Assembly: GCA_902566755.1 (NCBI GenBank)
Contig: CACFJR010000004.1
Span: 1-54,885, forward strand
Origin: an uncultured Pelagibacteraceae bacterium
Lineage (GTDB): Bacteria > Pseudomonadota > Alphaproteobacteria > Pelagibacterales > Pelagibacteraceae
Length of the DNA: 54,885 bases
Direction: 5' to 3'
Numbering within the stretch: the stretch's first letter is position 1; the number at the start of each line of letters is the position of its first letter. This document shows positions 16,476 through 25,595 of the stretch, piece after piece. The translations under genes were made by a program, and so were the position numbers. The notes under the pieces were generated by a model. It searched no databases, was not told the DNA's origin, and worked only from the letters and a program-made list of their open reading frames with translations.

Positions 16476-17250
16476 TATTTAATCTTGCACTTTTCAAAAT
16501 TATACCGGGGTTTTTAAAATCTTTTTTTCCATAATAAATTTTTTCTCCATTCATATCTGTAATAGAGCCACCTGAATTACTTAAGATTGCATCTCCTGCT
16601 GCGATGTCCCATTCAGATGCCCTTGGTTCGGCCACATAAAGATCAAACTCACCTGCCGCAATAACACAGAACTTAAGAGAACTCTTCATTTTTGTGTAAC
16701 TAGCTACTTTAAATTTGTCATGGATATCTTTGATTTCATTTTTAAGTTTATCTGAATAACTTACAGCCTTAATATTTTCTTTGTCACTGGTATCTATTTT
16801 AGTGTTTAACAACTGAGCTTTGTTATTAATAATCTCGAATGAATTCCCATCACCATATGTGTAAAACAATCTATTTTTCGCTGGAGCACTGATAATTCCT
16901 ATTTCAGGAACTTTGTTAAGAATGAGAGCAGCGTTTAAAGTAAATTCGTCTTTATTATTAATATAATCATAAGTGCCATCTATTGGATCGATAAGCCAAA
17001 AAGTTGACAAGTTATCTAAATTTTTATTTGCGGAAGTTTCCTCTGAAACTATAAGAATATCTGGCGTTAATTTGCTAATTTTATCTATCAATAAATTATT
17101 AACCTCAAGATCCCCATTTGTTACCGGAGTATTATCTTCCTTAATGGTTTCTTTAAGACCTTTCTTTCGTAATGACAAAGACAATTTACTTGCTGTTTGG
17201 AAAGTACCAATTAAATCTAGTACAATTTTTTTTTTATCTTCTAAATTCAT
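16468..17250 (-). CDS. cysQ: 3'(2'),5'-bisphosphate nucleotidase
   Basis: A 260-residue inositol-monophosphatase-fold enzyme, best matched to CysQ, which hydrolyses PAP (the by-product of PAPS use) to AMP. Metal ligands are E70-E71 (VSEET), D88-P-I-D91-G-T in LIDPIDGTYDYI, and W214-D215 in EWDIAAGD. CysQ is favoured over an inositol phosphatase by DPIDGTYDYI. It pairs logically with the PAPS-type sulfotransferase at 49.7-50.4 kb. It lies in a minus-strand operon with a DUF3553 gene upstream and a small membrane protein downstream. Confidence 0.88.
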   Translation of the reverse strand: MNLEDKKKIVLDLIGTFQTASKLSLSLRKKGLKETIKEDNTPVTNGDLEVNNLLIDKISKLTPDILIVSEETSANKNLDNLSTFWLIDPIDGTYDYINNKDEFTLNAALILNKVPEIGIISAPAKNRLFYTYGDGNSFEIINNKAQLLNTKIDTSDKENIKAVSYSDKLKNEIKDIHDKFKVASYTKMKSSLKFCVIAAGEFDLYVAEPRASEWDIAAGDAILSNSGGSITDMNGEKIYYGKKDFKNPGIILKSARLNNG

Positions 17251-17256
17251 TTTTTA

Positions 17257-17421
17257 TCAAATCTTTGTTAATTCAATTAAATTTGCGTTGATTACTTTTT
17301 TACCAACATTTTCAAAATTTACAGTAACTTTTTCTTTTATAATTGATTGTACTTGGCCGATTCCCCAATCTTTATTTTTAGGATTAATCACTTTGTCACC
17401 TGGTTCATAATCTAAAATCAT
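17257..17421 (-). CDS. DUF3553 family small protein
   Basis: A 54-residue ORF. The pattern PGDKVINPKNKDWGIGQVQSI followed by VTVNFENVGKKVI matches DUF3553, a small beta-rich domain (GDxVxHP..WGxGQV..VxVxFexAGKKxi) common in alphaproteobacteria. Its function is not established; the fold resembles domains attached to UvrD-type helicases. It ends 7 bases before cysQ and should share its transcript. Diverges from mnmA by 43 bases. Confidence 0.82.
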   Translation of the reverse strand: MILDYEPGDKVINPKNKDWGIGQVQSIIKEKVTVNFENVGKKVINANLIELTKI

Positions 17422-17464
17422 TTAATTTAGTTTTTTAAATAAAAATAGTATAATTTTAAAGTTT

Positions 17465-18580
17465 ATGAAAAACAATTTAAACTCATTAGGAATTGACAAA
17501 AAGACAAAAGATACAGTCGTAGTTGTTGCAATGTCAGGAGGAGTAGATTCTTCAACAGTTGCTGCACTAATGAAAAAAGAAGGTTACAAAGTTATTGGTA
17601 TTACACTCAAACTTTATGATGATACTAAACAAGTCTCTAAATCGAAACAATGTTGCGCTGGACAAGACATATTAGATGCAAAAAGAGTGGCCCATAAATT
17701 GGATATCGATCATAAAATTCTATATTATCAAAATAAATTTAAAGAGGGAGTTATTGATAATTTTGTTGAGAGCTACTTAAAAGGTGAAACTCCAATACCA
17801 TGTGTTCAGTGTAATCAAACAGTAAAATTCAAAGATCTTTTTATGGAAGCAAAAGATTTAAAAGCAGATGCGTTGATAACCGGACATTATGTAAGATCGA
17901 TATTTGATGGAAAAAAAAATGAAATGTATCGTGCAGAGGACCATAATAGGGATCAAAGTTATTTTCTTTTTAATACAAAGAGGGATCAGCTTAATTTTCT
18001 AAGATTTCCTCTAGGAAACTTACTTAAGGATGAGACAAGGGAAATTGCAAAAAAACTTGATTTAAATGTAGCTGATAAACCAGATAGTCAGGATATTTGT
18101 TTTGTTCCTAATGGTGACTATTCATCTGTAATTAAAAAATTTGAACCTAAAGCGTTTGTAAAAGGAAATATCAAAAACATTGATGGAAAGATAATTGGGG
18201 TTCACGATGGAATAGTAAATTTTACAATCGGACAAAGAAGAGGTATAAAAGTTTCTGATAAAGATCCACTATATGTTATAGAAATTGATCCAAAAAATAA
18301 TGAGATAATTGTAGGGCCAAAGAAATATTTAGCAAAAAGAATTATTAATTTAGATAATCTTAATATTTTATGTGACAGTAGCGAATTGAATGAAAAAGTT
18401 TATGTAAAGATCAGATCAACAGGAAAGTTAATTCCTTCAAAAGTTGAGTTATCAGATTCAAAAGCTAAAGTAAATTTAATGGAGGATGAATTCGGTGTTT
18501 CACCAGGTCAAGCATGTGTTTTTTATCAAAAAAATAAAAATGGTTATAAAGTCTTAGGTGGAGGTTGGATAAAAAACTAA
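17465..18580 (+). CDS. mnmA: tRNA-specific 2-thiouridylase
   Basis: MnmA puts sulfur on the wobble uridine of Lys, Glu and Gln tRNAs. The 371-residue protein has the ATP PP-loop MSGGVDSS (23-30), a cysteine in VQCNQTVKF (C116), and the persulfide-bearing cysteine C212 in [11 protein letters not shown] beta-barrel domain fills the C-terminal third, including FTIGQRRGI. The sulfur donor genes (iscS/tus) are not in the window. Convergent with the next gene; their stop codons overlap. Confidence 0.97.
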   Translation: MKNNLNSLGIDKKTKDTVVVVAMSGGVDSSTVAALMKKEGYKVIGITLKLYDDTKQVSKSKQCCAGQDILDAKRVAHKLDIDHKILYYQNKFKEGVIDNFVESYLKGETPIPCVQCNQTVKFKDLFMEAKDLKADALITGHYVRSIFDGKKNEMYRAEDHNRDQSYFLFNTKRDQLNFLRFPLGNLLKDETREIAKKLDLNVADKPDSQDICFVPNGDYSSVIKKFEPKAFVKGNIKNIDGKIIGVHDGIVNFTIGQRRGIKVSDKDPLYVIEIDPKNNEIIVGPKKYLAKRIINLDNLNILCDSSELNEKVYVKIRSTGKLIPSKVELSDSKAKVNLMEDEFGVSPGQACVFYQKNKNGYKVLGGGWIKN

Positions 18581-19269
18581 TTACTCTTTTTTTTCCATAA
18601 TAAAAAAGTAAATATATAAAAAGTAATAACCCCTAAAAAATAATCCCATTCTAATGCATGTTTGAGGTGTTTATTACCTGGCATACTTACCAAAGGTAAG
18701 GCAAGGATACCTACAAAAATTAAAATTGACACCAAAACAGCCTTACATTTCAGGTATGTTTCATTAATAAATGATTTAAGTTTTGATTTGATGGAGTAAA
18801 AAATTAAAACAAAATAAGTTTGGGCGGCTATCTCAAATATTATGAATGCTAACATTATTACTCGTCTAAAAAGTTTATACGCGTCAATATCAAATTTTAT
18901 GCCTAGAAAAATTGAATGGATTACAAGACAAATTGCAGATCCAATTCCAAAGAAAAGCATTTTCTTTAAGTGTTTATGATTTCCGTTTATGTTTAATATA
19001 ATTTGTTTATTAAAGATCCAATATTTAATTAATAAATAAGCGGTTAAAAACATAGCAGGTTTAAATACTAAATAAGTTGGAAAGTATCTTGCTGTTCTAG
19101 AAATAGAGGCCCCACCATCTATGTAGGGAAATGTGAAATGTATTATATTTTCTTTGTTGGGAAAAAGTTCGTGAAATTGAGTAATTAAAATTAAACAAGT
19201 GTTTGTTGCAACAAATGGAACTATAAAAATCCAAATACTTAAGGCCTTGACCTTTTTGATATTATCCAT
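18577..19269 (-). CDS. Six-helix membrane protein, possibly Frag1/DRAM/Sfk1-like
   Basis: A 230-residue protein with about six membrane helices. The first loop, [23 protein letters not shown] (about 45-67), is reminiscent of the PFIS-type loop of Frag1/DRAM/Sfk1 membrane proteins, but that match is weak. No catalytic motif is visible. The ATG lies within the end of the small, apparently frameshifted gene upstream (8-base overlap), which suggests the two were one operon. Function unknown. Confidence 0.5.
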   Translation of the reverse strand: MDNIKKVKALSIWIFIVPFVATNTCLILITQFHELFPNKENIIHFTFPYIDGGASISRTARYFPTYLVFKPAMFLTAYLLIKYWIFNKQIILNINGNHKHLKKMLFFGIGSAICLVIHSIFLGIKFDIDAYKLFRRVIMLAFIIFEIAAQTYFVLIFYSIKSKLKSFINETYLKCKAVLVSILIFVGILALPLVSMPGNKHLKHALEWDYFLGVITFYIFTFLLWKKKSN

Positions 19270-19377
19270 TTTGAGCAGAATTATTTCTTTTTATTTTTTT
19301 TTCTTGCTCTTCTTTTTTTTGAGCCCATTTTTCTTCGGCCTCTGTGTTTCTTTGGATAACCCATTTTTATCTCCCAT
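19262..19377 (-). pseudogene. Small charged protein gene with an apparent one-base deletion
   Basis: On the minus strand, ATG at 19377 opens MGDK and runs into a run of five A residues. With six A residues, the reading frame continues for 38 residues as MGDKKWVIQRNTEAEEKWAQ followed by [18 protein letters not shown]. Its stop would overlap the ATG of the next gene as ATGGATAA, a typical operon joint. As sequenced, the frames are broken. Either a sequencing or assembly error in the homopolymer, slippage at the A-run, or a real lesion would explain it. Confidence 0.45.
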
Positions 19378-19439
19378 TTATTATTTTATTGACTTATATA
19401 CGTGATATAGCATTGTCCCCATAAGTATTCAATTTTTTT

Positions 19440-20612
19440 ATGGACTACTCTTTTAAAACATTTTTGAAACATACTGCAAAAGATTTTCATAATCAGTCGG
19501 TAAATCCGCCTGTGGTGCGGGCATCAACTATTATTTTTAAATCTATGCAAGATATTAGAAAAACTCAAAAAAAAAATATCAAAGACCCAACAGGGGGTCA
19601 CCATGATTATGGAAGACAAGGAACATCAACGACACATGTTCTTTCAAAAATTTTAACAAAGTTGGAGGAGTCCTATCATGTTTTCCTAACACCAACTGGA
19701 TTTGGTTCTGTTTTCTTGGCAATTTTCAGTATAGTGAGACCTGGGGATGAAATAATAGTTGCTGATCCTGTTTACAGTCCAACACGATTGTTAACTAAAG
19801 ATTATTTAAAAGAATTTAATATTAAAACGAAATTTTATAATCCACATGACTTAAATACGATAAAAAAGAATATAAGTAAAAAAACAAAACTTATATTCGT
19901 TGAGTGTCCAGGTAGTAATTCCTTTGAGTTTCAAGACCTATCAAAAATAGTTTCTATAGCAAAAAAAAATAAGATTTTTACTGCAATTGATAATACGTGG
20001 GGGACACCATACTATCTTAAGCCTATTAAGTTAGGTTTTGATATGTCAATTGTTTCAGCTACCAAATATTATTCTGGACATTCTGATGTAATGGGTGGCA
20101 GTTTAGCGGTAAACAAAAAAGTTTTCAAAAAAGTTCAATTAGCTGAAAAAATTACAGGACTTAGAATGGGACCGGACGATGCTTACTTAGTAACTAGAGG
20201 TTTAAGAACTCTAGATGTAAGATTGGATAGACATCAATCGAATGCTATGAAAGTTGCAAATTTCTTGTCTAAACACAAAAAAATTAAACTTTTATATCCA
20301 TTTAAAAAAGGCTCCTTAAATTATAGCCTTTGGAGAAAATATTATAATGGAGCATCTGGTTTAATGGGTCTTAGAATTAAATCATCGAAAAAGAATGTTA
20401 TAAAATTTGTAAATTCTCTTAAATTATTTGGATATGGATATAGTTGGGGAGGTTTTGAAAGTTTGGCATTACATCAGGAAATTAAAGAACAAGGTGATAG
20501 ATTTTACCTAAAATTATCAAAAGATGAGCATATAGTAAGATTACATATCGGATTAGAGGATCCAAAAGATTTGATTGAAGATTTAAGAAGATCTCTTAAA
20601 TTCATCAAATGA
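19440..20612 (+). CDS. metC: Cystathionine beta-lyase-like PLP enzyme
   Basis: A 390-residue member of the Cys/Met metabolism PLP family. PLP-binding lysine is K209 in SATKYYSGHSDVMGG; the ring-stacking region is LTPTGFGSVFLAIFSIVRPGDEI (about 81-103), and DNTWGTPY (about 182-189) supplies the PLP aspartate. The pattern is that of cystathionine beta-lyase (cystathionine to homocysteine, pyruvate, ammonia), though methionine gamma-lyase-like activity is possible. First gene of a tight operon continuing with an MFS transporter and pabBAC. The 170-base gap upstream holds the frameshifted small gene. Confidence 0.85.
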   Translation: MDYSFKTFLKHTAKDFHNQSVNPPVVRASTIIFKSMQDIRKTQKKNIKDPTGGHHDYGRQGTSTTHVLSKILTKLEESYHVFLTPTGFGSVFLAIFSIVRPGDEIIVADPVYSPTRLLTKDYLKEFNIKTKFYNPHDLNTIKKNISKKTKLIFVECPGSNSFEFQDLSKIVSIAKKNKIFTAIDNTWGTPYYLKPIKLGFDMSIVSATKYYSGHSDVMGGSLAVNKKVFKKVQLAEKITGLRMGPDDAYLVTRGLRTLDVRLDRHQSNAMKVANFLSKHKKIKLLYPFKKGSLNYSLWRKYYNGASGLMGLRIKSSKKNVIKFVNSLKLFGYGYSWGGFESLALHQEIKEQGDRFYLKLSKDEHIVRLHIGLEDPKDLIEDLRRSLKFIK

Positions 20613-21829
20613 GTTCAGAAAAATTTATTCAAAATAAACTAGCTCTAACGACACTGATTTGTGCGTGTGTAGTAGTTTTAATGTCTTTGAGTGTAAGACA
20701 GGTTTTTGGAATGTTTTTCATTGACTTTAATAATGATTTAGGAATTTCAAATACTGAATTTGGTTTAGCTATAGGTATTCAAATGCTAGGTTGGGGACTA
20801 TCTGGCCCAATTTTTGGAGTTCTTGCAGACAAATATGGAGGTCACAAATCAATTATCATTGCATTTCTTTTTTATATCCTTGGAGTTTATCTTTTATATG
20901 CAGGTCCTAATACTGGGATTTACTTTCAAGTCAGTTTAGGAGTTTTAATTGGTATTGGTTGCGGAGGCACAGCAATAAGTATCCCAATGTCAATTGTGGG
21001 TAAACATTTTCCACTTTCAAATAGAACAATTGCAATGAGTATTGTCACAGCCGTTGGTTCTTTTGGCTATTTTCTTTCGCCACTTTTTACAAACTATTCC
21101 TTACAAAATAATGGATGGGTAAATACCCTTTTTTATTTCATGATATTTTTATCTATAGGATTAATATTTGCTTATTTTGTTAGATCACCACAGCTAGATA
21201 AAACGAATGATGCCAACAATGACCAAGGATCTTTAGATGCTCTTAAAGAAGCATTTCGAAACAAAAGTTATGTTTTACTGGTTTCAGGTTTCTTCGTATG
21301 TGGTTTTCATATTACTTTAGTTGGAACCCATGTGCCCAAATATGTAGCAGACAGAGGTTTAGATGATTGGACTGCAGCGATGATTTTATCTCTAATAGGT
21401 TTTTTTAATATCGTTGGTTCTTTGTTAAGTGGCTATTTATCTACAAAGATGAGTAAAAAAATTATCTTAAGTTCCATTTATTTTTTAAGAGGTGTCTCAA
21501 TTTGTTTTTTTATTTTTTTACCACCAAGCACTATTTCATCAATAATATTTGGTGCTAGTTTTGGTTTTTTATGGTTATCCACTGTTCCAGCTACGAGTGG
21601 AATTGTAGCTCATATTTTTGGGACTAAGTATCTTGGCCTTTTGTATGGCTTAGTTTTTTTAAGTCATCAATTTGGATCTTTTTTTGGAGCATATCTTGGC
21701 GGACTTTTCTATGACATATATGGTTCTTATAACTATGCGTGGTATTTAGCAATTGCATTATCTGTTTTTGCAGGCTTAATACACTTACCAATTAAAGAGC
21801 AGGCAATTGATAGATTACAAAAAGCATAA
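20609..21829 (+). CDS. MFS transporter
   Basis: A 406-residue major facilitator with 12 predicted helices. The loop between helices 2 and 3 has the family motif GVLADKYGGHKS (about 71-82). It begins with the stop codon of the metC-like gene (ATGA overlap) and overlaps pabB by 23 bases. Substrate unknown; linkage to a sulfur amino-acid lyase and to p-aminobenzoate genes does not settle it. Confidence 0.85.
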   Translation: MSSEKFIQNKLALTTLICACVVVLMSLSVRQVFGMFFIDFNNDLGISNTEFGLAIGIQMLGWGLSGPIFGVLADKYGGHKSIIIAFLFYILGVYLLYAGPNTGIYFQVSLGVLIGIGCGGTAISIPMSIVGKHFPLSNRTIAMSIVTAVGSFGYFLSPLFTNYSLQNNGWVNTLFYFMIFLSIGLIFAYFVRSPQLDKTNDANNDQGSLDALKEAFRNKSYVLLVSGFFVCGFHITLVGTHVPKYVADRGLDDWTAAMILSLIGFFNIVGSLLSGYLSTKMSKKIILSSIYFLRGVSICFFIFLPPSTISSIIFGASFGFLWLSTVPATSGIVAHIFGTKYLGLLYGLVFLSHQFGSFFGAYLGGLFYDIYGSYNYAWYLAIALSVFAGLIHLPIKEQAIDRLQKA

Positions 21830-23021
21830 ATCGAATTTTAGTCCTTATCTGGAGAAATTATATCAATCAGATAAACCCATGGTCATTTATAAATATAAAG
21901 ATGGATATAAAATATTTACAGATTTTTCAAAGAGAATAGTACTTAACAACTCAAATATAGAAAATTTTTTAAACAATATAACAAAAAAAAAATTTAAAAG
22001 AGAACAAGATTTATATATAGGTTTTTTCGGTTACGAAATATTATGTAACTTGCTAAATATTAGAATTAAAAAACAAAAGAAGAATGGATTTTATAAGGGC
22101 CTTTTCTACAAACCAGAAACTATAATTACCTTATCAAAAAAAATTAAAATATCTTCAACATTAAAGAAACAAAGTTTTAATTACCACTTTAATCAAACCA
22201 AAATATTAAAACCATTTAAAGTCAATATTAATTTTGAAAAGTATAAAAGAATTTTCAATCTTTTTTCAAAAAAAATCAGAGCAGGTGAGACCTATCAAAT
22301 AAAAATTTGCACAAAGTATAAAAACAAATCTGAGATAGATCCGGTCAGTTTTTTTTGGAAATTAATGAAGGCAAACTCTTCCCCAGAGGCCTTTATGATT
22401 AGAGACAAGAATTACTCTATTGTTAGTTGCTCTCCTGAAACTTTAATAGAAAAAAAGGGATTAAAGATAACAACGAAACCAATAGCTGGAACATTAAAAA
22501 AAAATCAAAAATTAAACAAATCTAAAGCTCTCAATTTCTTTAAGAATAACAATAAAGAGACAAAAGAACATAATATGATTGTAGATATGGAGAGAAACGA
22601 TTTATCAAAAATTTGTAAGCCAGGAAGTGTAGTAATCAAAAGAAAAAAATATGTGGAGGAATATAAACATTTGTATCACTACGTATCTACAATAGAGGGT
22701 AAATTAAAAAACAATATCAATCTTAAAAACATTATTAAATCGATGATGCCCGGTGGGTCTGTTATAGGTTGTCCAAAAATAAGAACACTCCAACTATTAA
22801 ATAGTCAAGAAAAAGAGGGACGAAATATTTTCACAGGAAGTTTCGGATTTATTAAGTTTAATATGGATATGCGATTTAACATAATAATAAGATCAATTCT
22901 AAATTTCAAAAATGTTTCAGAGATATCAGCAGCTTCAGGTGTTGTATTGGACAGTTCATCAAAAAAAGAATTTAGCGAAAATTACATTAAAGCAAAATCA
23001 TTATTGGAGTTGTTTAAATGA
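21807..23021 (+). CDS. pabB: Aminodeoxychorismate synthase component I
   Basis: A 404-residue chorismate-binding enzyme. The catalytic core is about 130-404: QIKICTKYK, TKPIAGTLKK (224-233), EHNMIVDMERNDLSK, and GGSVIGCPKIRTLQ. PabB is preferred over anthranilate synthase because pabA and a PabC-like lyase follow directly. However, the residue at the E. coli PabB Lys274 position is alanine (A227 in PIAGT), the form usual in anthranilate synthase. The start is TTG 21807, inside the end of the transporter gene; no ATG is available before the conserved region begins. Confidence 0.8.
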   Translation: MIDYKKHKSNFSPYLEKLYQSDKPMVIYKYKDGYKIFTDFSKRIVLNNSNIENFLNNITKKKFKREQDLYIGFFGYEILCNLLNIRIKKQKKNGFYKGLFYKPETIITLSKKIKISSTLKKQSFNYHFNQTKILKPFKVNINFEKYKRIFNLFSKKIRAGETYQIKICTKYKNKSEIDPVSFFWKLMKANSSPEAFMIRDKNYSIVSCSPETLIEKKGLKITTKPIAGTLKKNQKLNKSKALNFFKNNNKETKEHNMIVDMERNDLSKICKPGSVVIKRKKYVEEYKHLYHYVSTIEGKLKNNINLKNIIKSMMPGGSVIGCPKIRTLQLLNSQEKEGRNIFTGSFGFIKFNMDMRFNIIIRSILNFKNVSEISAASGVVLDSSSKKEFSENYIKAKSLLELFK

Positions 23022-23578
23022 TATATATTATTGACCATCAAGACTCTTTTACATGGAATGTGGTTCATCAATTTTCTCAATTTGATAAAGTTTATTGCTC
23101 TGATTATTTTGACATAAATAAAAAATTATTAAATAAATCAGATGTGATAGTTTTTTCTCCCGGCCCTGGTTCTCCAAAAGATTATCCAGAAACTTCAAAA
23201 ATTTATAGTAAATACAAGGGTAAAAAAAAAATGATTGGCGTATGTTTAGGATTTCAGTTGATATTGTATAACGAAGGTGGAAAAATTAGACAACAAAATA
23301 AAATTTATCATGGTTATCAATCAAAAATTAAAGTAAATGGAAAAAGCAAAATTTTTAAAAAAAATAAAGTGTTTAATGTCGGAAGATATCATTCGCTGAA
23401 GTTACATGAGCCATATTTTTCAAAAAATCTCAATATTACAATGCGTTGTACAAAAACAAATACAGCGATGGCTTTTGAGGATAGTAAAAATCAAATTTAT
23501 GGATTTCAATTTCATCCTGACTCATTCTTAACTGAAAATGGCAATTTTTTTATTAAAAAAATCTTATCAAGTAATTAA
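23018..23578 (+). CDS. pabA: Aminodeoxychorismate synthase glutamine amidotransferase subunit
   Basis: A 186-residue class I glutamine amidotransferase that feeds ammonia to PabB. It has IDHQDSFTWNV at the N-terminus, SPGPGSPKD for the oxyanion region, nucleophile C76 in GVCLGFQLI, and H166 in FQFHPDSFLTENG. The third triad residue is D168 rather than the usual glutamate (HPES). Overlaps pabB by four bases and the next gene by 41. It could serve anthranilate synthesis as well, as PabA/TrpG proteins are sometimes shared. Confidence 0.85.
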   Translation: MIYIIDHQDSFTWNVVHQFSQFDKVYCSDYFDINKKLLNKSDVIVFSPGPGSPKDYPETSKIYSKYKGKKKMIGVCLGFQLILYNEGGKIRQQNKIYHGYQSKIKVNGKSKIFKKNKVFNVGRYHSLKLHEPYFSKNLNITMRCTKTNTAMAFEDSKNQIYGFQFHPDSFLTENGNFFIKKILSSN

Positions 23579-24278
23579 TCAAAAAGAAATAGGATTTAAA
23601 GATTTATGGGGATCTCACGGAGTCTTTACAACTATCAGACTTTTAGGAAAACCTGGTAAACTTATTTTGTTTAAAAGTCACTTTAAGGGATTAATTAAAT
23701 CTCTTAAAAAATATAAAATTTATTCAAAAATTATTGAGACAAATATTAAACATTTAATCTATTCAAGCATTAATAAAAATGTTAATTATGACCACTTACT
23801 TAGAATTGCTCTAACAAAAAAATTTATATCAATTTCTATCCGTAAAAGACTTAAACCTAAAAAAGATTTTGAACTTAAGTTAATAAACTACAGAAGAATT
23901 GATCCTGAAACAAAAAATCTTTATTATAAAAAGATTTTAAAAGAATTGAATAAATATGACCCAAGTAAAACTGATATAGCTTTAGTTTATAGGGGAAAAA
24001 TTTTAGAAACCTGTACCTCAAATATTTTATTTTTCAAAAATAGAGAATACTTTTCTCCAAAAAATAATTGCTATATTGGGAACACAATTAACTATTTAAA
24101 AGGTAAGATTAAAATTTCATTTAAAGATATTTATTATAGAGATTTGAAAAAATTTGATGAAATAATGTTAATAGGCTCAGGGAAAGGTGTGACATCTGTC
24201 AAATATATCAAACAAATGAATTGGAAGAGTAAAAATAATTTCGGATATAAAAAAGTGAACAAATATTTAAATTTTTAA
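23538..24278 (+). CDS. pabC: Class IV aminotransferase, probable aminodeoxychorismate lyase
   Basis: A 246-residue fold-type IV PLP enzyme. GFKDLWGSHGVFTTIRLLG (about 19-37) corresponds to the usual GFxYGDGxFETIR start. ETCTSNILFF (about 155-164) is the E-x-x-x-SN-I/L phosphate-binding motif, and GSGKGVTSV (about 214-222) is the C-terminal phosphate loop. PabC splits aminodeoxychorismate into p-aminobenzoate and pyruvate, completing PabB-PabA-PabC. Start at ATG 23538 overlaps pabA by 41 bases, which is long, but later starts would cut the conserved N-terminus. Confidence 0.75.
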   Translation: MAIFLLKKSYQVINQKEIGFKDLWGSHGVFTTIRLLGKPGKLILFKSHFKGLIKSLKKYKIYSKIIETNIKHLIYSSINKNVNYDHLLRIALTKKFISISIRKRLKPKKDFELKLINYRRIDPETKNLYYKKILKELNKYDPSKTDIALVYRGKILETCTSNILFFKNREYFSPKNNCYIGNTINYLKGKIKISFKDIYYRDLKKFDEIMLIGSGKGVTSVKYIKQMNWKSKNNFGYKKVNKYLNF

Positions 24279-24283
24279 TTGTT

Positions 24284-24688
24284 ATGATTGATCCAAATAA
24301 TCCTTGTATATTCTGTAAAATTAATCAGAAAGAATTGATATTTGAAAATGATTATGCATATGCGTCATCTGATAGTTATCCCGTTTCAAAATTACACTCA
24401 TTAGTTGTTCCAAAAAGATGTATAGAAAATTATTTTGAATTAGATGAAAAAGAAATCTTAGCCTGCAATGATCTTATTAAAAAATTAAAAAAAAAAATAA
24501 TGAAAGAAGATAAATTAGTAGAGGGTTTTAATATAGGAACAAATGCTGGGAAGGTTGCGGGACAATCTATATTTCATTGTCACATACATGTGATTCCAAG
24601 AAGAAAAGGGGACGTGGATAATCCACAAGGTGGTGTAAGAAGCGTTATTCCTTCAAAACAACATTATACTCGAAAAATTAAAAAATAA
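24284..24688 (+). CDS. HIT family nucleotide-binding protein
   Basis: A 134-residue histidine-triad protein. The triad is H98, H100 and H102 in HCHIHVIPRRKGD. The N-terminal CIFCKINQKELIFEN (9-23) is typical of Hint-like members, with a cysteine pair. Such proteins hydrolyse adenosine phosphoramidates or dinucleotides. Five bases after pabC; last gene of the operon that starts at metC. A weak inverted repeat (AAATAGT ... ACTATTT) at about 24705-24738 may end the transcript. Confidence 0.9.
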   Translation: MIDPNNPCIFCKINQKELIFENDYAYASSDSYPVSKLHSLVVPKRCIENYFELDEKEILACNDLIKKLKKKIMKEDKLVEGFNIGTNAGKVAGQSIFHCHIHVIPRRKGDVDNPQGGVRSVIPSKQHYTRKIKK

Positions 24689-24775
24689 TGTTCTTATTGG
24701 GCAAATAGTGCGCTTTAATCACTGTTGAACTATTTTTTTAAGTATACTAGTAATAATAAAATTTTTTATAAAAAT

Positions 24776-25564
24776 ATGTTTACAACCAATCCATTTGCAA
24801 TTTTAGCCGAAACAATTCCAATGATGGCAATTCAATCTTTTGTAATTGTTATGGTTGGGCTAGTTATTTTAGGCACGGTATTAGATATGATACATAAGAA
24901 AAATGTTAGATATTTTTTCAATAATGCAAAAAAAGCAAAAAAATCAGCCAAAAGAGAGTTGGGAACGGGTGAAAGGTTGGCGGTTATTGGTAAAACAATA
25001 ATCCATGATATTGGGACTACAGCTGAGCTAGGTTGGGGCAAAAGAAGAATTGCACATGTCTTAGGAATGTATGGAACAATCCTTTTTTGGATTGGTTCTG
25101 CTGCAATGATATTTTTTTATACCGATTATCAAACTCCAAACGTTTGGCCAATTCTTTGGCATGTTGGAGCAATAATGACTTGTTTGGGTGGATACTGGTT
25201 TTGGCTTTTTTTAAGAGTAGATGTTGCAGCTGAGGCAAATTCAGTTTTTAGAATAATTACTGCAGATTTATTTGTACTAGCACTCTTAGCGTCTTCTACT
25301 TTTGGTTTAATCTGGTCTTACTTACAGTTTAATCAAATGGTTGGATGGGACACTTTATTTCTAGTGCTTTTTGGGGTTTCAAATATAGTTTTATTTGGTG
25401 GTGTTTACTGGTCTAAGTTCGCTCACATGTTTTACAAACCTGGAGCAGCGATACAAAAAAATTTAGCTGAAGCTGATGGTTCAAGAGATAATCTTCCCCC
25501 ACCAGCAGATGCGCCAGAACAGTTTGGGCTTGGCATAAAAAGAGAAGAGCCAAAACACTATTAA
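24776..25564 (+). CDS. aprM: AprM-like membrane anchor of APS reductase
   Basis: A 262-residue integral membrane protein with about five or six helices, upstream of aprB and aprA. AprM is proposed to anchor the AprBA enzyme to the membrane and pass electrons to or from quinones in sulfur-oxidising lineages. I choose ATG 24776 over the in-frame TTG 24725 because the first helix begins soon after. The segment ELGWGKRRIAHVLGMYGTILFWIG links a cytoplasmic loop to a helix. Residues 240-262 form a proline-rich cytoplasmic tail. Confidence 0.8.
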   Translation: MFTTNPFAILAETIPMMAIQSFVIVMVGLVILGTVLDMIHKKNVRYFFNNAKKAKKSAKRELGTGERLAVIGKTIIHDIGTTAELGWGKRRIAHVLGMYGTILFWIGSAAMIFFYTDYQTPNVWPILWHVGAIMTCLGGYWFWLFLRVDVAAEANSVFRIITADLFVLALLASSTFGLIWSYLQFNQMVGWDTLFLVLFGVSNIVLFGGVYWSKFAHMFYKPGAAIQKNLAEADGSRDNLPPPADAPEQFGLGIKREEPKHY

Positions 25565-25595
25565 TATGTTAGAATTAAAAAAGGAAATAAAATAA

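Noticed and set aside
19281-19364. Minus-strand ORF of 27 residues, extremely rich in lysine and arginine (starts MGYPKKHRGRRKMG).
   Set aside because: It looks like a ribosomal-type basic peptide, but the alternative frame of the same DNA gives a more natural composition and a perfect overlap with the next gene, so this is more likely a shadow of the frameshifted small gene.
24705-24738. Inverted repeat AAATAGT ... ACTATTT with a following T-run, as a terminator before aprM.
   Set aside because: The stem is seven A+T-rich pairs with a 19-base loop and a competing inner repeat. Too weak to list as a feature, though it may weakly end the pab operon.
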